Shown here: piece by piece, positions 1 through 7,212 of the stretch
Layout: each line of letters opens with the position of its first letter
How positions within the stretch are numbered: position 1 is the first letter of the stretch
Source of the DNA: an uncultured Eubacteriales bacterium
GTDB lineage: Bacteria; Bacillota; Clostridia; Oscillospirales; Oscillospiraceae
NCBI GenBank assembly: GCA_900548625.1
Contig: URLO01000029.1
Span: 1-28,015 of the forward strand
Reading direction: 5' to 3'
Length of the DNA stretch: 28,015 bases
Notes under the pieces: model-generated
Seen by the model: the letters and a program-made list of their open reading frames with translations, nothing else
The model's database searches: none
Told to the model about the DNA's origin: nothing
Made by a program: the position numbers and the translations under genes

Positions 1-9
1 CTATGAGCT

Positions 10-702
10 ATGAAGAAAGAACACATCAGTGACGCTTTGAATATGCTGAACGATGATATTATCGAGGAAACCAACAATGTCCGCACCAATGCGAAGCCGA
101 AGCGCAAGTGGGTTAAATGGGGTGTTGCAGCGGCTTGTCTGTGTCTTATGGCTGTTGGATCTTTGAGTATTGTCAATTCACACCTGAAGCAATATATTGT
201 CAGCAATGACATTCTTATAGTCTCTGCTGACGAGTCGGGTGATCGTGATTCCTGCGTTTTTGTTACACCGGAGCAGGCGGAGCGTCTGGAAACAGCAAAT
301 ACCATTCACAACACACTGTCTGCTCAAAATTATGAGTGGTATGGTTCTTGTTATTATGATTTTGAGAATGAAAAAATTATGATTGGATTGACAGAATTAA
401 CCGGTAACAACATAGAAAAGGCATCAACCTATACTGGAAATACAGCCACTGAATTTTATAAATGCGATTATTCTTATGTGTATCTTGAAGAGCTGTATAA
501 AAAAATAGACAAAAATTTTACTGTATTTTCTATGCTGGGCGTAAACAGATTTAATATCTCGGTTAGAGAGAACCGTGTTAAGGTTCATATCAAAAATGAT
601 AGGATGTATGGCGCGATTTACGCGGTAAGTAAAATGGATAGCTCGGGAGGCGCAATCATATTTACATCTAATGCCATAACAGCGGACGGACGAAGTGGTT
701 GA
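10..702 (+). CDS. Membrane-anchored anti-sigma-factor-like protein, 230 aa
   Basis: This is a predicted single-pass membrane protein. It has a charged cytoplasmic N-terminus of about 35 residues, a basic stretch (KPKRKWVKW) and one transmembrane segment at about residues 37-56 (GVAAACLCLMAVGSL). The C-terminal domain of about 175 residues would lie outside the cell. The N-terminal layout, including the AAACLCL core, closely resembles the 526-residue protein at 4474-6054, which is encoded directly behind an ECF sigma factor. By analogy I infer an anti-sigma or regulator role; the outer domain itself is not recognised. The start has little sequence upstream, and the window begins only 9 bases before it, so a sigma-factor gene could lie just outside and be translationally coupled. 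Base composition is clearly more AT-rich than the neighbours (many AAA, ATT and TAT codons), which suggests a different origin. A terminator follows at 728. Confidence 0.7.
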   Translation: MKKEHISDALNMLNDDIIEETNNVRTNAKPKRKWVKWGVAAACLCLMAVGSLSIVNSHLKQYIVSNDILIVSADESGDRDSCVFVTPEQAERLETANTIHNTLSAQNYEWYGSCYYDFENEKIMIGLTELTGNNIEKASTYTGNTATEFYKCDYSYVYLEELYKKIDKNFTVFSMLGVNRFNISVRENRVKVHIKNDRMYGAIYAVSKMDSSGGAIIFTSNAITADGRSG

Positions 703-727
703 TACCCCAACATAGATAGATTTACGG

Positions 728-766
728 AGAGCGGCTCTTCCATTTAGGAAAAGCTGCTCTTTTATT
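728..766 (+). terminator. Rho-independent terminator of the first gene
   Basis: Arms AGAGCGGCT (728-736) and AGCTGCTCT (752-760) form a 9-bp stem with one G-U pair. They are followed by TTTATT. It lies 26 bases after the stop of the gene at 10-702 and points the same way. Confidence 0.75.
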
Positions 767-813
767 GCCCCAAATCAAGAACGAATCGACCACCCATGAC
801 AAAGAAATAAGGA

Positions 814-839
814 AACGGTACAGCCGAAGCCATACCGTT
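814..839. terminator. Hairpin, probable original queA terminator
   Basis: AACGGTA (814-820) pairs with TACCGTT (833-839), with further GC pairing around a short loop. Read leftwards (the queA direction) it is followed by TCCTTATTTCTTTG, a moderate T-rich tract. The mobile element at 903-1066 now separates it from queA. The rest of 767-902 shows no gene. Confidence 0.45.
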
Positions 840-902
840 CTCTCTTTCCTCACGATATCTTCTTCTCGGAAGCCATCTTCGGGTGCGGCCTTTTTTCTTG
901 CT

Positions 903-1066
903 TAGGGTGTATCTGAAAACTGAAAATGTGACCGGCAGCGAGGAATTCTCGCACTGTGCAAGACATTTTTTCGCAGGAATACTGACGTATTTCAAGGAAA
1001 AATGACGCGGCACGGCGTGAAAAGGCCCGCTGTCCGGGTGCGTTGGGAGTTTTCAGATACACCCTA
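903..1066. mobile_element. MITE-like non-autonomous element with 17-bp terminal inverted repeats and TA duplication
   Basis: The 160-bp element at 905-1064 starts with GGGTGTATCTGAAAACT (905-921) and ends with its exact reverse complement (1048-1064). Each end is flanked by TA (903-904 and 1065-1066), as expected for a TA target-site duplication of the IS630/Tc1-mariner type. No credible protein is encoded inside. The centre (956-1013) is itself a long imperfect palindrome: GTGC/GCAC outside, CATTTTT/AAAAATG next, and GAATAC opposite a GTATT-containing arm around a short loop. Small size, perfect terminal repeats, TA flanks and no coding capacity are the hallmarks of a MITE. The insertion lies exactly in the queA stop codon. 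The transposase family is inferred only from the TA flanks. Confidence 0.8.
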
Positions 1067-2089
1067 GGAAATGAACATCGCATCGCCGAACGAGAAAAAG
1101 CGATAGCGCTCCTGCACGGCGGTGTTGTAGGCGTTCAGGATATGCTCTCTGCCCGCAAACGCCGAGACCAGCATCACAAGCGTGCTCTCCGGCAGGTGGA
1201 AGTTGGTGACCAGTGCGTCCATGGCCTTGAATTTGTAGCCCGGATAGATGAAAATATCCGTCCACGCGGACTTCTCCGTGCAGAAGCCGTTCTCGTCTGC
1301 AAGCGATTCCAGCGTCCGGCAGGACGTTGTACCGACGCAGATCACGCGGCCGCCGCTGCGCTTTGTCTCATTGATGATCTCGGCGGCATCTTTAGGCATC
1401 ATACAGAACTCTGCGTGCATATGATGTTCCGTGACCTCCTCGGCCTTGACCGGGCGGAACGTGCCAAGCCCGACGTGCAGCGTGATATACGCCAGCTTCA
1501 CACCCTTCTCCTCGATCTTCTTGAGAAGCTCGGGCGTAAAATGCAGTCCTGCCGTCGGCGCCGCCGCCGAGCCGCTGATCTTCGAGTAAACGGTCTGATA
1601 GCGCTCGCCGTCCGCCAGCTCCTCCTTGATGTAGGGCGGCAGCGGCATCTTTCCGAGCCGCTCCAGCACCTCGAGGAAGATACCCTCATAGTGGAACTGC
1701 ACCAGCTTGTTGCCGTCGTCTCGCTCTCCCACGACTGTTGCGGTCAGCAGGCCGTCTCCGAACGAAAGCTCCGTCCCGATGTGGGTCTTTCGTCCCGGCT
1801 TCGTCAGGCATTCCCAGACGCCGCTGCCTTCATCCTTGAGAAGCAGGACCTCCACCGCGCCTCCGGTCGGCACGCGGTGGCCGAGCAGGCGCGCCGGAAG
1901 CACACGTGAGTTGTTGAGCACCAGACAGTCGCCGGGGTTCAGCAGCTCTGGCAGCTCATAAAAATGCCGGTGTCCGACCTCGCCGGTCACGCGGTCGAGC
2001 GTCATCAGCCGCGAGGCGTCGCGGCGCTCCAGCGGGGTCTGCGCGATCAGCTCCGGCGGCAATTCATAATAAAAATCATGCGTTTTCAC
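1064..2089 (-). CDS. queA: tRNA preQ1(34) S-adenosylmethionine ribosyltransferase-isomerase QueA
   Basis: QueA transfers the ribosyl group of S-adenosylmethionine to preQ1 at tRNA position 34, making epoxyqueuosine in the queuosine pathway. The protein shows the family opening HDFYYELPPELIAQTPLERRDASRLM, the GDCLVLNNSRVLPARL segment, the AGLHFT motif, HVGLGTFRPV, and the C-terminal RYRFFSFGDAMFI ending. I chose a GTG start at 2089 because GAGGG lies just upstream and the product (341 aa) then matches the family length and usual N-terminus; an upstream ATG at 2122 would add 11 residues with no such support. Its own promoter is at 2239-2267. The TAG stop is made of the TA target of a mobile element plus that element's first G; the original stop was probably TAA. 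The tgt gene of the same pathway lies 5 kb away instead of next door. Confidence 0.97.
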   Translation of the reverse strand: MKTHDFYYELPPELIAQTPLERRDASRLMTLDRVTGEVGHRHFYELPELLNPGDCLVLNNSRVLPARLLGHRVPTGGAVEVLLLKDEGSGVWECLTKPGRKTHIGTELSFGDGLLTATVVGERDDGNKLVQFHYEGIFLEVLERLGKMPLPPYIKEELADGERYQTVYSKISGSAAAPTAGLHFTPELLKKIEEKGVKLAYITLHVGLGTFRPVKAEEVTEHHMHAEFCMMPKDAAEIINETKRSGGRVICVGTTSCRTLESLADENGFCTEKSAWTDIFIYPGYKFKAMDALVTNFHLPESTLVMLVSAFAGREHILNAYNTAVQERYRFFSFGDAMFIS

Positions 2090-2133
2090 GTAAATGTCCC
2101 TCTTTTTTCGGGTAGATTTCAAACACCGGCACG

Positions 2134-2162
2134 TTGACAGCCAGATTGGACTGTGTTATCAT
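2134..2162 (+). promoter_or_regulatory. Sigma-A type promoter for asd-dapA
   Basis: TTGACA (2134-2139), a 17-base spacer and TATCAT (2157-2162). Transcription would start near 2169, giving a leader of about 140 bases before asd. It faces the queA promoter, so the two leaders would overlap antisense. Confidence 0.65.
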
Positions 2163-2238
2163 GAAGGCGTCTTGATTTATGGACAAATGTGCGTATTCTG
2201 TGTACATTTTCGGTGCATATGCGCATGTGCCACGCTCA

Positions 2239-2267
2239 ATTATAATATATTCCGGAGTTACATTCAA
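2239..2267 (-). promoter_or_regulatory. Sigma-A type promoter for queA
   Basis: On the minus strand TTGAAT (2267-2262), a 17-base spacer and TATAAT (2244-2239). Transcription would start near 2232, about 140 bases upstream of the queA GTG. Confidence 0.65.
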
Positions 2268-2309
2268 CCGTAACTTCTTCCGAAAATGACGCATTTGGGA
2301 GGAAATCAT

Positions 2310-3398
2310 ATGAAAAAGTACAAAGTCGGGATCATCGGCGCGACCGGCATGGTCGGTCAGCGCTTTCTTCTTCTCGTGTCCGGCCACCCGTGGTTCGAGC
2401 TGACGGCGCTCGCCGCCAGCGCACACAGCGCGGGCAAGCCATATCGCGATGCCGTTGCCGCGAAGTGGCACATGCCGCAGCCCATCCCGCCCGTGGCGGC
2501 GGATATGACCGTTTTCGACGCAGTCGCCGACGCAGAGCGGCTTACCGCGATGGTCGATTTTGTTTTCTGCGCTGTGGACATGGGGAAGGACGAGATCCGT
2601 GAACTGGAGGAGCGCTATGCAAGGCTGGAATGCCCCGTTGTCTCCAACAATTCCGCCCACCGCTGGACGCCGGATGTGCCGATGGTCGTGCCGGAGATCA
2701 ACCCCGAACACATCCGCATCCTCGACGCCCAGCGCCGCCGTCTCGGCACAAGGCGCGGTTTCATCGCCGTCAAGTCCAATTGCAGCCTGCAAAGCTACGT
2801 TCCGGCGCTGCATCCGCTCATGAAATTCGGCATCGACCGGGCGCTCGTCTGCACCTATCAGGCGATCTCCGGCGCAGGAAAAACGTTTGAAACATGGCCG
2901 GAGATGATCGACAACGTCATTCCCTTCATTGGTGGCGAGGAAGAAAAGTCCGAGCAGGAGCCGCTCAAGCTCTGGGGACACATTGAGGGCGACCGCATCG
3001 TATGCGCCGCATCCCCGTCCATCACGGCGCAGTGTCTCCGCGTCCCGGTCACCGACGGACACATGGCTGCCTGCTTTCTGTCCTTTGCGGGCGCGAAGCC
3101 TTCGATCCGTGAAATCAAGGACTGCTGGAAGAATTACTCCGGCCGTGCGCAGGCGCTCCGGCTTCCCTCTGCACCGAAGCAGTTTCTCCACTACTTTGAG
3201 GAGGACGACCGCCCGCAGACAAAGCTCGACCGAATGCTTGAGGGCGGCATGGCCGTCTCCATCGGCCGTCTGCGTCCGGATACGCAGTATGACTACAAGT
3301 TCGTCTGCCTGTCTCATAATACCCTGCGCGGTGCAGCCGGCGGCGCCGTTCTGCTTGCCGAGCTGCTCTGTGCGGAAGGATATATCACCGCAAAATAA
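2310..3398 (+). CDS. asd: Aspartate-semialdehyde dehydrogenase, archaeal/fungal type
   Basis: The enzyme reduces aspartyl-4-phosphate to aspartate semialdehyde with NADPH, the branch point towards lysine/diaminopimelate, threonine and methionine. The N-terminal nucleotide-binding motif GATGMVGQ lies at residues 10-17, and the catalytic cysteine is in SNCSLQ (Cys158). The segments VVSNNSAHRW and GAGKTFETWPEMIDN resemble the archaeal/fungal-like subfamily rather than the enterobacterial one. The start is ATG 2310, preceded by GGGAGG with a 7-base gap; the ATG at 2286 has no ribosome binding site. Length is 362 aa, normal for this type. dapA follows after 29 bases in the same direction, so the two form an operon feeding lysine and peptidoglycan precursor synthesis. 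The long leader was examined for a lysine riboswitch but none was recognised. Confidence 0.96.
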   Translation: MKKYKVGIIGATGMVGQRFLLLVSGHPWFELTALAASAHSAGKPYRDAVAAKWHMPQPIPPVAADMTVFDAVADAERLTAMVDFVFCAVDMGKDEIRELEERYARLECPVVSNNSAHRWTPDVPMVVPEINPEHIRILDAQRRRLGTRRGFIAVKSNCSLQSYVPALHPLMKFGIDRALVCTYQAISGAGKTFETWPEMIDNVIPFIGGEEEKSEQEPLKLWGHIEGDRIVCAASPSITAQCLRVPVTDGHMAACFLSFAGAKPSIREIKDCWKNYSGRAQALRLPSAPKQFLHYFEEDDRPQTKLDRMLEGGMAVSIGRLRPDTQYDYKFVCLSHNTLRGAAGGAVLLAELLCAEGYITAK

Positions 3399-3427
3399 CG
3401 AAATCTGCTGAAAAGGAGTGTCAGGAA

Positions 3428-4300
3428 TTGAAAAAGCCAGTCTTTGAGGGCGTCGCGACCGCGCTGGTCACACCCTTCAAAAACGGTACGATCGATCTTC
3501 CAACACTACAAAAGCTCATGGATCGCCAAATTGCCGCCGGGATCGACGCCATCGTCGTCTGCGGCACGACCGGCGAGGCCGCCACGCTCACTGCGCAAGA
3601 GCAGCTCACGCTCATTTCCCACGCCATCGACTACGCTGCCGGCCGCTGCAAGATCATCGCCGGGACGGGCAGCAATTCCACCGCGCACGCGCTGGAAATG
3701 AGTCAGATGGCAAGCTCCCTCGGCGCGGATGCGCTGCTGCTCGTCACGCCGTACTACAACAAATGCACACAGACGGGGCTGATCGAACACTATACCGCGA
3801 TCGCCGACCGCGTCAAAACGCCGGTGATCGTCTACAATGTTCCCAGCCGGACGGGGCTCGATATTTCGGTCGAAACGTGTCAGATTCTCGCGGAGCACCC
3901 GAATATCAACGGGATCAAGGAGGCCTCGCCCAGTCTATCCAAGGCGGCGCGCATTCTGGAAGCCTGCGCTGACGCGCTGTTTCTCTGGTCCGGCAATGAC
4001 GATGCAGCCGTACCGCTTATGGCGCTCGGCGGAAAAGGACTTATTTCGGTGCTCTCCAACGTCCGCCCGGTCGAGACGCTGGACATGATCAAAAGCTGTC
4101 TGCGCGGCGACTTTGCCCGCGCTGGCAGGCTTCAGGTCTCGCTTATGCCGCTCATCGACGCGCTTTTCTGCGAGGTCAACCCCATCCCCGTCAAGGAGGC
4201 CATGCGCATCGACGGGCTTGACGCAGGCGACCCGCGTCTGCCGCTCACGCGGCTGAGTGAGCCTGCGCGCGAGGCGCTTCAGCGGCTGCTCGTCTCCTGA
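3428..4300 (+). CDS. dapA: 4-hydroxy-tetrahydrodipicolinate synthase
   Basis: DapA condenses aspartate semialdehyde, the product of the preceding gene, with pyruvate in the first committed step to diaminopimelate and lysine. Diaminopimelate is also the precursor of the dipicolinate of spores. The active-site residues are visible: Thr47-Thr48 in CGTTGEAATL, Tyr136 in YNVPSRTG, and the Schiff-base Lys164 in GIKEAS. The 290-residue length is standard for the family. The start is a TTG at 3428, supported by AAAGGAG at 3412-3418 with a 9-base gap and by the usual N-terminus (KPVFEGVATALVTPF). It is second in the asd-dapA operon and is followed by a strong hairpin at 4379. Confidence 0.98.
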   Translation: MKKPVFEGVATALVTPFKNGTIDLPTLQKLMDRQIAAGIDAIVVCGTTGEAATLTAQEQLTLISHAIDYAAGRCKIIAGTGSNSTAHALEMSQMASSLGADALLLVTPYYNKCTQTGLIEHYTAIADRVKTPVIVYNVPSRTGLDISVETCQILAEHPNINGIKEASPSLSKAARILEACADALFLWSGNDDAAVPLMALGGKGLISVLSNVRPVETLDMIKSCLRGDFARAGRLQVSLMPLIDALFCEVNPIPVKEAMRIDGLDAGDPRLPLTRLSEPAREALQRLLVS

Positions 4301-4378
4301 ATATCCGGTGCATATCCCAAAGTGTCCAGTGAAAATGGCGCGCAAACGCTTCATTTTCTGAAAAAATCATGAAATAAT

Positions 4379-4422
4379 GCCTCCGTTTGCGGCGTGCGGT
4401 TGCACGCCTTGCATACGGAGGC
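4379..4422. terminator. Bidirectional terminator between convergent dapA and the ECF operon
   Basis: The 12-base outer arms (4379-4390 and 4411-4422) pair with one mismatch. The inner stem is GGCGTGC/GCACGCC around a GGTT loop, with a two-base bulge. AT-rich tracts flank both sides (ataatttatgcattttta on the plus side, TTATTTCATGATTTTTT on the minus side). Its outer arm GCATACGGAGGC recurs in the hairpin at 9604-9632. Confidence 0.75.
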
Positions 4423-4473
4423 ATAATTTATGCATTTTTATTCATCATTGATTGCCCGCAGGCATCCGCAGCG

Positions 4474-6054
4474 TCAAGGCTCCGTTTCCGTGCGCACCAC
4501 GTTCAGGTAGTAGTGCTCCTGCGCGGGATCCAGCGTCACGGTCGTGATGCCGTTTTCAGGCTCAAAGCCAAAATTCTGCTCAAGGATCTCGACAAGGCCG
4601 CGTGTCTCGATGCTCGCTGTCTGGTGCGTGAGGGGAAGGACGCTTCCAAGGCGGGTGGCAAGGTCGTATCCCCTGACGCCGGTACGGGCGTTCTTCGTCC
4701 CTGTTCCGTAGAAATCGTAGCTCGCCTCTTTCCGGAGCATTGCCGTCACCGTGACGCACTCGCCCGCCGGAACGGTCACCTCAAACGCAGCATAGCAGAC
4801 GCGATCCACGGCGTATGCGTCCATAAACATGTCGTCAAGCCGTCCGCCCCAGCTGTCATAGCGCTCGGCGGGATCGTCTGAGAGCGCGCCGTAGCTCAGC
4901 AGGAAATCGACTGCCGCGCGGTAAAAGAGTTCCTGCTGTTCCGGCGTCTGGTCGCTCTCACTGTAATAGTGGCGCGGCATATCCGACAGGATCTCATTTA
5001 GAAACGCGCACAGCGTCATTTCCTCGCGCGTCACGTCGGCTGAGAGGGTGTCGAGCGCCTCTGCCGGGTCGCAGCCGCCGTCCGGATAGCCCTGCACGGT
5101 ATAGCCCGAAAAGTCCTCGCCGAGCACCGCCAGAACGTGCATACCCTCCTGACAGACAAAGAAGGAGTATTGCAGCGCACCGGTCTTTTCGTCGTAGTCA
5201 AAGCCGTTAAAATTGTAGCTCAGGACGCGCGAGTGCTCCGTATCGCACTCCGGCGTGAAGGCGACCGTTGCAGGCGACTGCGTCGGCTCGCCCTTCGGCG
5301 TGATGGTGTAGACATAGACCGTCTGCTCCAATTCCGGGAGCGTCTCAAACGCGCTTTTCTGATAGCTGCCGTCTGATAAAAGCGCCCTGTAGTCCTCCCA
5401 GTTGTGATAATAGCGCAGATTCCAGCGCTCCTGTGCGGCTGCTCCCGTTTGCTCTACCGGAGAAAACCCGCCGCAGAACGCGCCGAAGGAGAGCTCTGCC
5501 GCCACCGGCTCGCCGTTTACGGAAAGCTGCGGCGTCTCGTCCGGCAAATCGCGGACGGCGGCGACGAAGGGATAGAGCGCGGTGACGGTCACATCGCGGT
5601 CGGAGGTGTTTGTCAGCGTGTAGGCGTCCGTCACGGTGATCGCATCGTCCTGCTCCGTGTAGCTGCGTGTCTCGCCGTTTTCATCCGTGTACGCCACCTC
5701 ACGCGGCGCACTGGGCGCAAAATCCAGCGTGACCGCACGCTCGGCGGTCAGCTCCGGTGCTTTCTCGCAGAGCGTCAGCGGAAGCACCGGCCCCTTGTAG
5801 CACATGAAGGTGCTCGCCTCGGTTCCGGCTCCGTCGCCGGTGGTGCTCTCCGCAGGCGCACGCTCGTTTCCGGGCCCGCCCCTTGCGCCGCCCAAAACAA
5901 GGCGGAACACCGCGCCGACGACCAGACACAAGCAGGCGGCGACTGCCCACCCGGCCCACGGCCTGCGTCTGCGCTTGGGCGCTTTTTGCTCGCTCTTTTC
6001 CAGATGCTCGGGGTCTGCCGCGCCGATGGCGCGCAGAAGCTGCTGTTCATTCAT
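4474..6054 (-). CDS. Membrane-anchored partner (probable anti-sigma factor) of the ECF sigma factor, 526 aa
   Basis: The gene overlaps the end of the ECF sigma-factor gene by 8 bases, the usual arrangement for a cognate anti-sigma factor. The product has a short cytoplasmic N-terminus (about 30 residues, with a basic KAPKRRRRPW stretch), one transmembrane segment at about residues 34-53 (AGWAVAACLCLVVGAVFRLVLG), and a very large outer part of about 460 residues. I do not recognise a named domain in the outer part; it contains repeated stretches rich in beta-strand-type sequence. It lacks the zinc-binding HxxxCxxC motif of ZAS anti-sigma factors. The N-terminal third resembles the protein at 10-702. 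The anti-sigma function is inferred from operon position and topology; a surface sensor under control of the sigma factor is the alternative. It converges on dapA, with a shared terminator between. Confidence 0.8.
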   Translation of the reverse strand: MNEQQLLRAIGAADPEHLEKSEQKAPKRRRRPWAGWAVAACLCLVVGAVFRLVLGGARGGPGNERAPAESTTGDGAGTEASTFMCYKGPVLPLTLCEKAPELTAERAVTLDFAPSAPREVAYTDENGETRSYTEQDDAITVTDAYTLTNTSDRDVTVTALYPFVAAVRDLPDETPQLSVNGEPVAAELSFGAFCGGFSPVEQTGAAAQERWNLRYYHNWEDYRALLSDGSYQKSAFETLPELEQTVYVYTITPKGEPTQSPATVAFTPECDTEHSRVLSYNFNGFDYDEKTGALQYSFFVCQEGMHVLAVLGEDFSGYTVQGYPDGGCDPAEALDTLSADVTREEMTLCAFLNEILSDMPRHYYSESDQTPEQQELFYRAAVDFLLSYGALSDDPAERYDSWGGRLDDMFMDAYAVDRVCYAAFEVTVPAGECVTVTAMLRKEASYDFYGTGTKNARTGVRGYDLATRLGSVLPLTHQTASIETRGLVEILEQNFGFEPENGITTVTLDPAQEHYYLNVVRTETEP

Positions 6055-6610
6055 CGAAAAAACCCTCCCGTCTCAGATGCTCGCGCAGTGCCGCCCGCGT
6101 TCGGTGGAGGCTGACCGCGACGGCGCCGGGCTTCATAGCGTAGCGCTCCGCAATCTCGGCAGCAGATTCCAGAAAGAAATACCGCCGGAGAAAGACGTTG
6201 CGCGCAGGTTCGGAAAGCGTATTCAAAAAGCGGTTCACACTGGCGGAAAGCTCCGCCGCGATGATGGCATCCTCAACCTCCGGTGAGCCAGAAACGCACT
6301 CCGAAAGTTCCTCCAGCGCAAGCACCGCCTGCCCGCCGCCGCGTTTGGCCGTCAACGAAGCTCTCACGCGATCCAGCGACAGGTTGCGCGTGATGGCCGC
6401 GAAGAACATCCGCAGATAATTCGGCTTCTCCGGCGGCATGGCATACCACGCCCGCAGCCATGTGTCACTGACGCATTCCTCCGCGTCCTCGCGGTTTTCC
6501 ACGATGCGGTTTGCGACCGTGAAGCAGTACGCGCCGTAGGCTTCCTCACTTGCGCGGATGGCGTCGCTGCTCCGCTGCCAGTAAAGTGCGATGATCTGCG
6601 TATCTTCCAT
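6047..6610 (-). CDS. ECF-type RNA polymerase sigma factor
   Basis: This is a 187-residue sigma-70 family protein with regions 2 and 4 only. Region 2 runs over about residues 15-90 (AYCFTVANRIVENREDAEECVSDTWLRAW, then ITRNLSLDRVRA). Region 4 covers about 125-180, with the helix-turn-helix ETAAEIAERY-like segment SAAEIAERYAMKPGAVAVSLHRTRAALREHL. ECF sigma factors direct RNA polymerase to stress- or envelope-responsive promoters. I chose ATG 6610 because GGGAG lies 8 bases before it; ATG 6628 upstream has no ribosome binding site. The next gene overlaps by 8 bases and encodes a membrane-anchored probable anti-sigma partner. A matching ECF promoter lies 26-53 bases upstream, suggesting autoregulation. 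The inducing signal cannot be read from the sequence. Confidence 0.93.
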   Translation of the reverse strand: MEDTQIIALYWQRSSDAIRASEEAYGAYCFTVANRIVENREDAEECVSDTWLRAWYAMPPEKPNYLRMFFAAITRNLSLDRVRASLTAKRGGGQAVLALEELSECVSGSPEVEDAIIAAELSASVNRFLNTLSEPARNVFLRRYFFLESAAEIAERYAMKPGAVAVSLHRTRAALREHLRREGFFDE

Positions 6611-6635
6611 GCTGTTTTCTCCCTTCATACCGTAT

Positions 6636-6663
6636 AGGACGCGATTTTTCAGAAATGATTACA
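6636..6663 (-). promoter_or_regulatory. Candidate ECF-type (autoregulatory) promoter
   Basis: On the minus strand TGTAAT (6663-6658), a 16-base spacer and CGTCCT (6641-6636). This resembles the TGAAAC-N16-CGTC/CGTA pattern of Bacillus ECF promoters. It lies just upstream of the ECF sigma gene, which often controls itself. Confidence 0.4.
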
Positions 6664-6683
6664 CAAGTTTTTCTCATCATACA

Positions 6684-6716
6684 GAAAACCCTCTGATGCG
6701 CGGAGGCATCAGAGGG
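6684..6716 (-). terminator. Rho-independent terminator of yajC
   Basis: CCCTCTGATGC and GCATCAGAGGG (6689-6699 and 6706-6716) form a perfect 11-bp stem with a 6-base loop. On the minus strand TTTTCTGT follows. It starts 15 bases after the yajC stop. Confidence 0.85.
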
Positions 6717-6731
6717 CGTTTGCGTTCTGGA

Positions 6732-7109
6732 TTACTTTTTCTTCTTCTCAGCCTTGGCGGCCTTTCTGGCCTCGGCTGCGGCAGCGCGCTTCTTGGCGGC
6801 TTCCTTTTCTGCGGTGTTGTTGGTGGAAACAGCAAACTTCGCAAATTCCACACGCACGCGGTCGGTGGTCGTCTCGATGACGATGGAATCTTCCTTCACG
6901 CTGACGACGTCGCCGATGATGCCGCCGATGGTGGTGATGTTATCGCCGACCTTCAGCGCGTTGCGCATGGCCTCCGCTTCCTTCTTCCGCTTGTTTTCCG
7001 GGCGGATCATCAGGAAGTAGAAAACGCCGATGAGCGCGACCATCATGATGAGCATGGACGGGCCGCCGGCCGCGGCAGCGTCCGCGCTAGTTGCCAAAAA
7101 CAGGTGCAT
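6732..7109 (-). CDS. yajC: Preprotein translocase subunit YajC
   Basis: YajC is a small membrane protein that accompanies the SecDF-YajC part of the Sec translocon. The 125-residue product has a short N-terminus, one transmembrane segment at about residues 18-36 (MLIMMVALIGVFYFLMIRP), and then the conserved RPENKRKKEAEAMRNALKVGDNITTIGGIIGDV block. The C-terminal tail of about 30 residues is almost entirely Ala, Lys, Glu and Arg, ending in KKKK. The ATG at 7109 has GGAGG 7 bases upstream. It lies downstream of tgt in the same direction, the common tgt-yajC order, but has its own strong promoter at 7140-7168 and its own terminator. No secD or secF follows; an ECF sigma operon lies there instead. 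Confidence 0.95.
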   Translation of the reverse strand: MHLFLATSADAAAAGGPSMLIMMVALIGVFYFLMIRPENKRKKEAEAMRNALKVGDNITTIGGIIGDVVSVKEDSIVIETTTDRVRVEFAKFAVSTNNTAEKEAAKKRAAAAEARKAAKAEKKKK

Positions 7110-7139
7110 AGTCTTTCCTCCGTGTTTTAATCTTTTGTT

Positions 7140-7168
7140 ATTATACCGACACTGCGTATGATTTTCAA
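7140..7168 (-). promoter_or_regulatory. Sigma-A promoter of yajC
   Basis: TTGAAA (7168-7163), 17-base spacer, TATAAT (7145-7140) on the minus strand, 30 bases before the yajC start. An inverted repeat CCGAC/GTCGG brackets the spacer region and may be chance. Confidence 0.75.
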
Positions 7169-7212
7169 GTCGGCTTTCAAAAAATCAGATGAATAATTTG
7201 TGAATACTGCGC

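Noticed and set aside
905..1064. Short frames inside the MITE-like element
   Set aside because: The frames at 762-1083 on the minus strand have no ribosome binding site, no domain and overlap the terminal repeats; the element is non-coding.
2169..2309. Possible lysine riboswitch in the asd leader
   Set aside because: The leader is long enough to be suspicious, but I see none of the conserved lysine-riboswitch core and no terminator or sequestering stem over the ribosome binding site.
2076..3317. Open frame of 413 codons on the minus strand opposite asd
   Set aside because: asd is certain from its motifs; this frame overlaps queA's start and gives no family similarity.
4320..4366. Inverted repeat GAAAATG/CATTTTC after dapA
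   Set aside because: The stem needs a bulge and no T tract follows on either strand; the hairpin at 4379 is a much better terminator.
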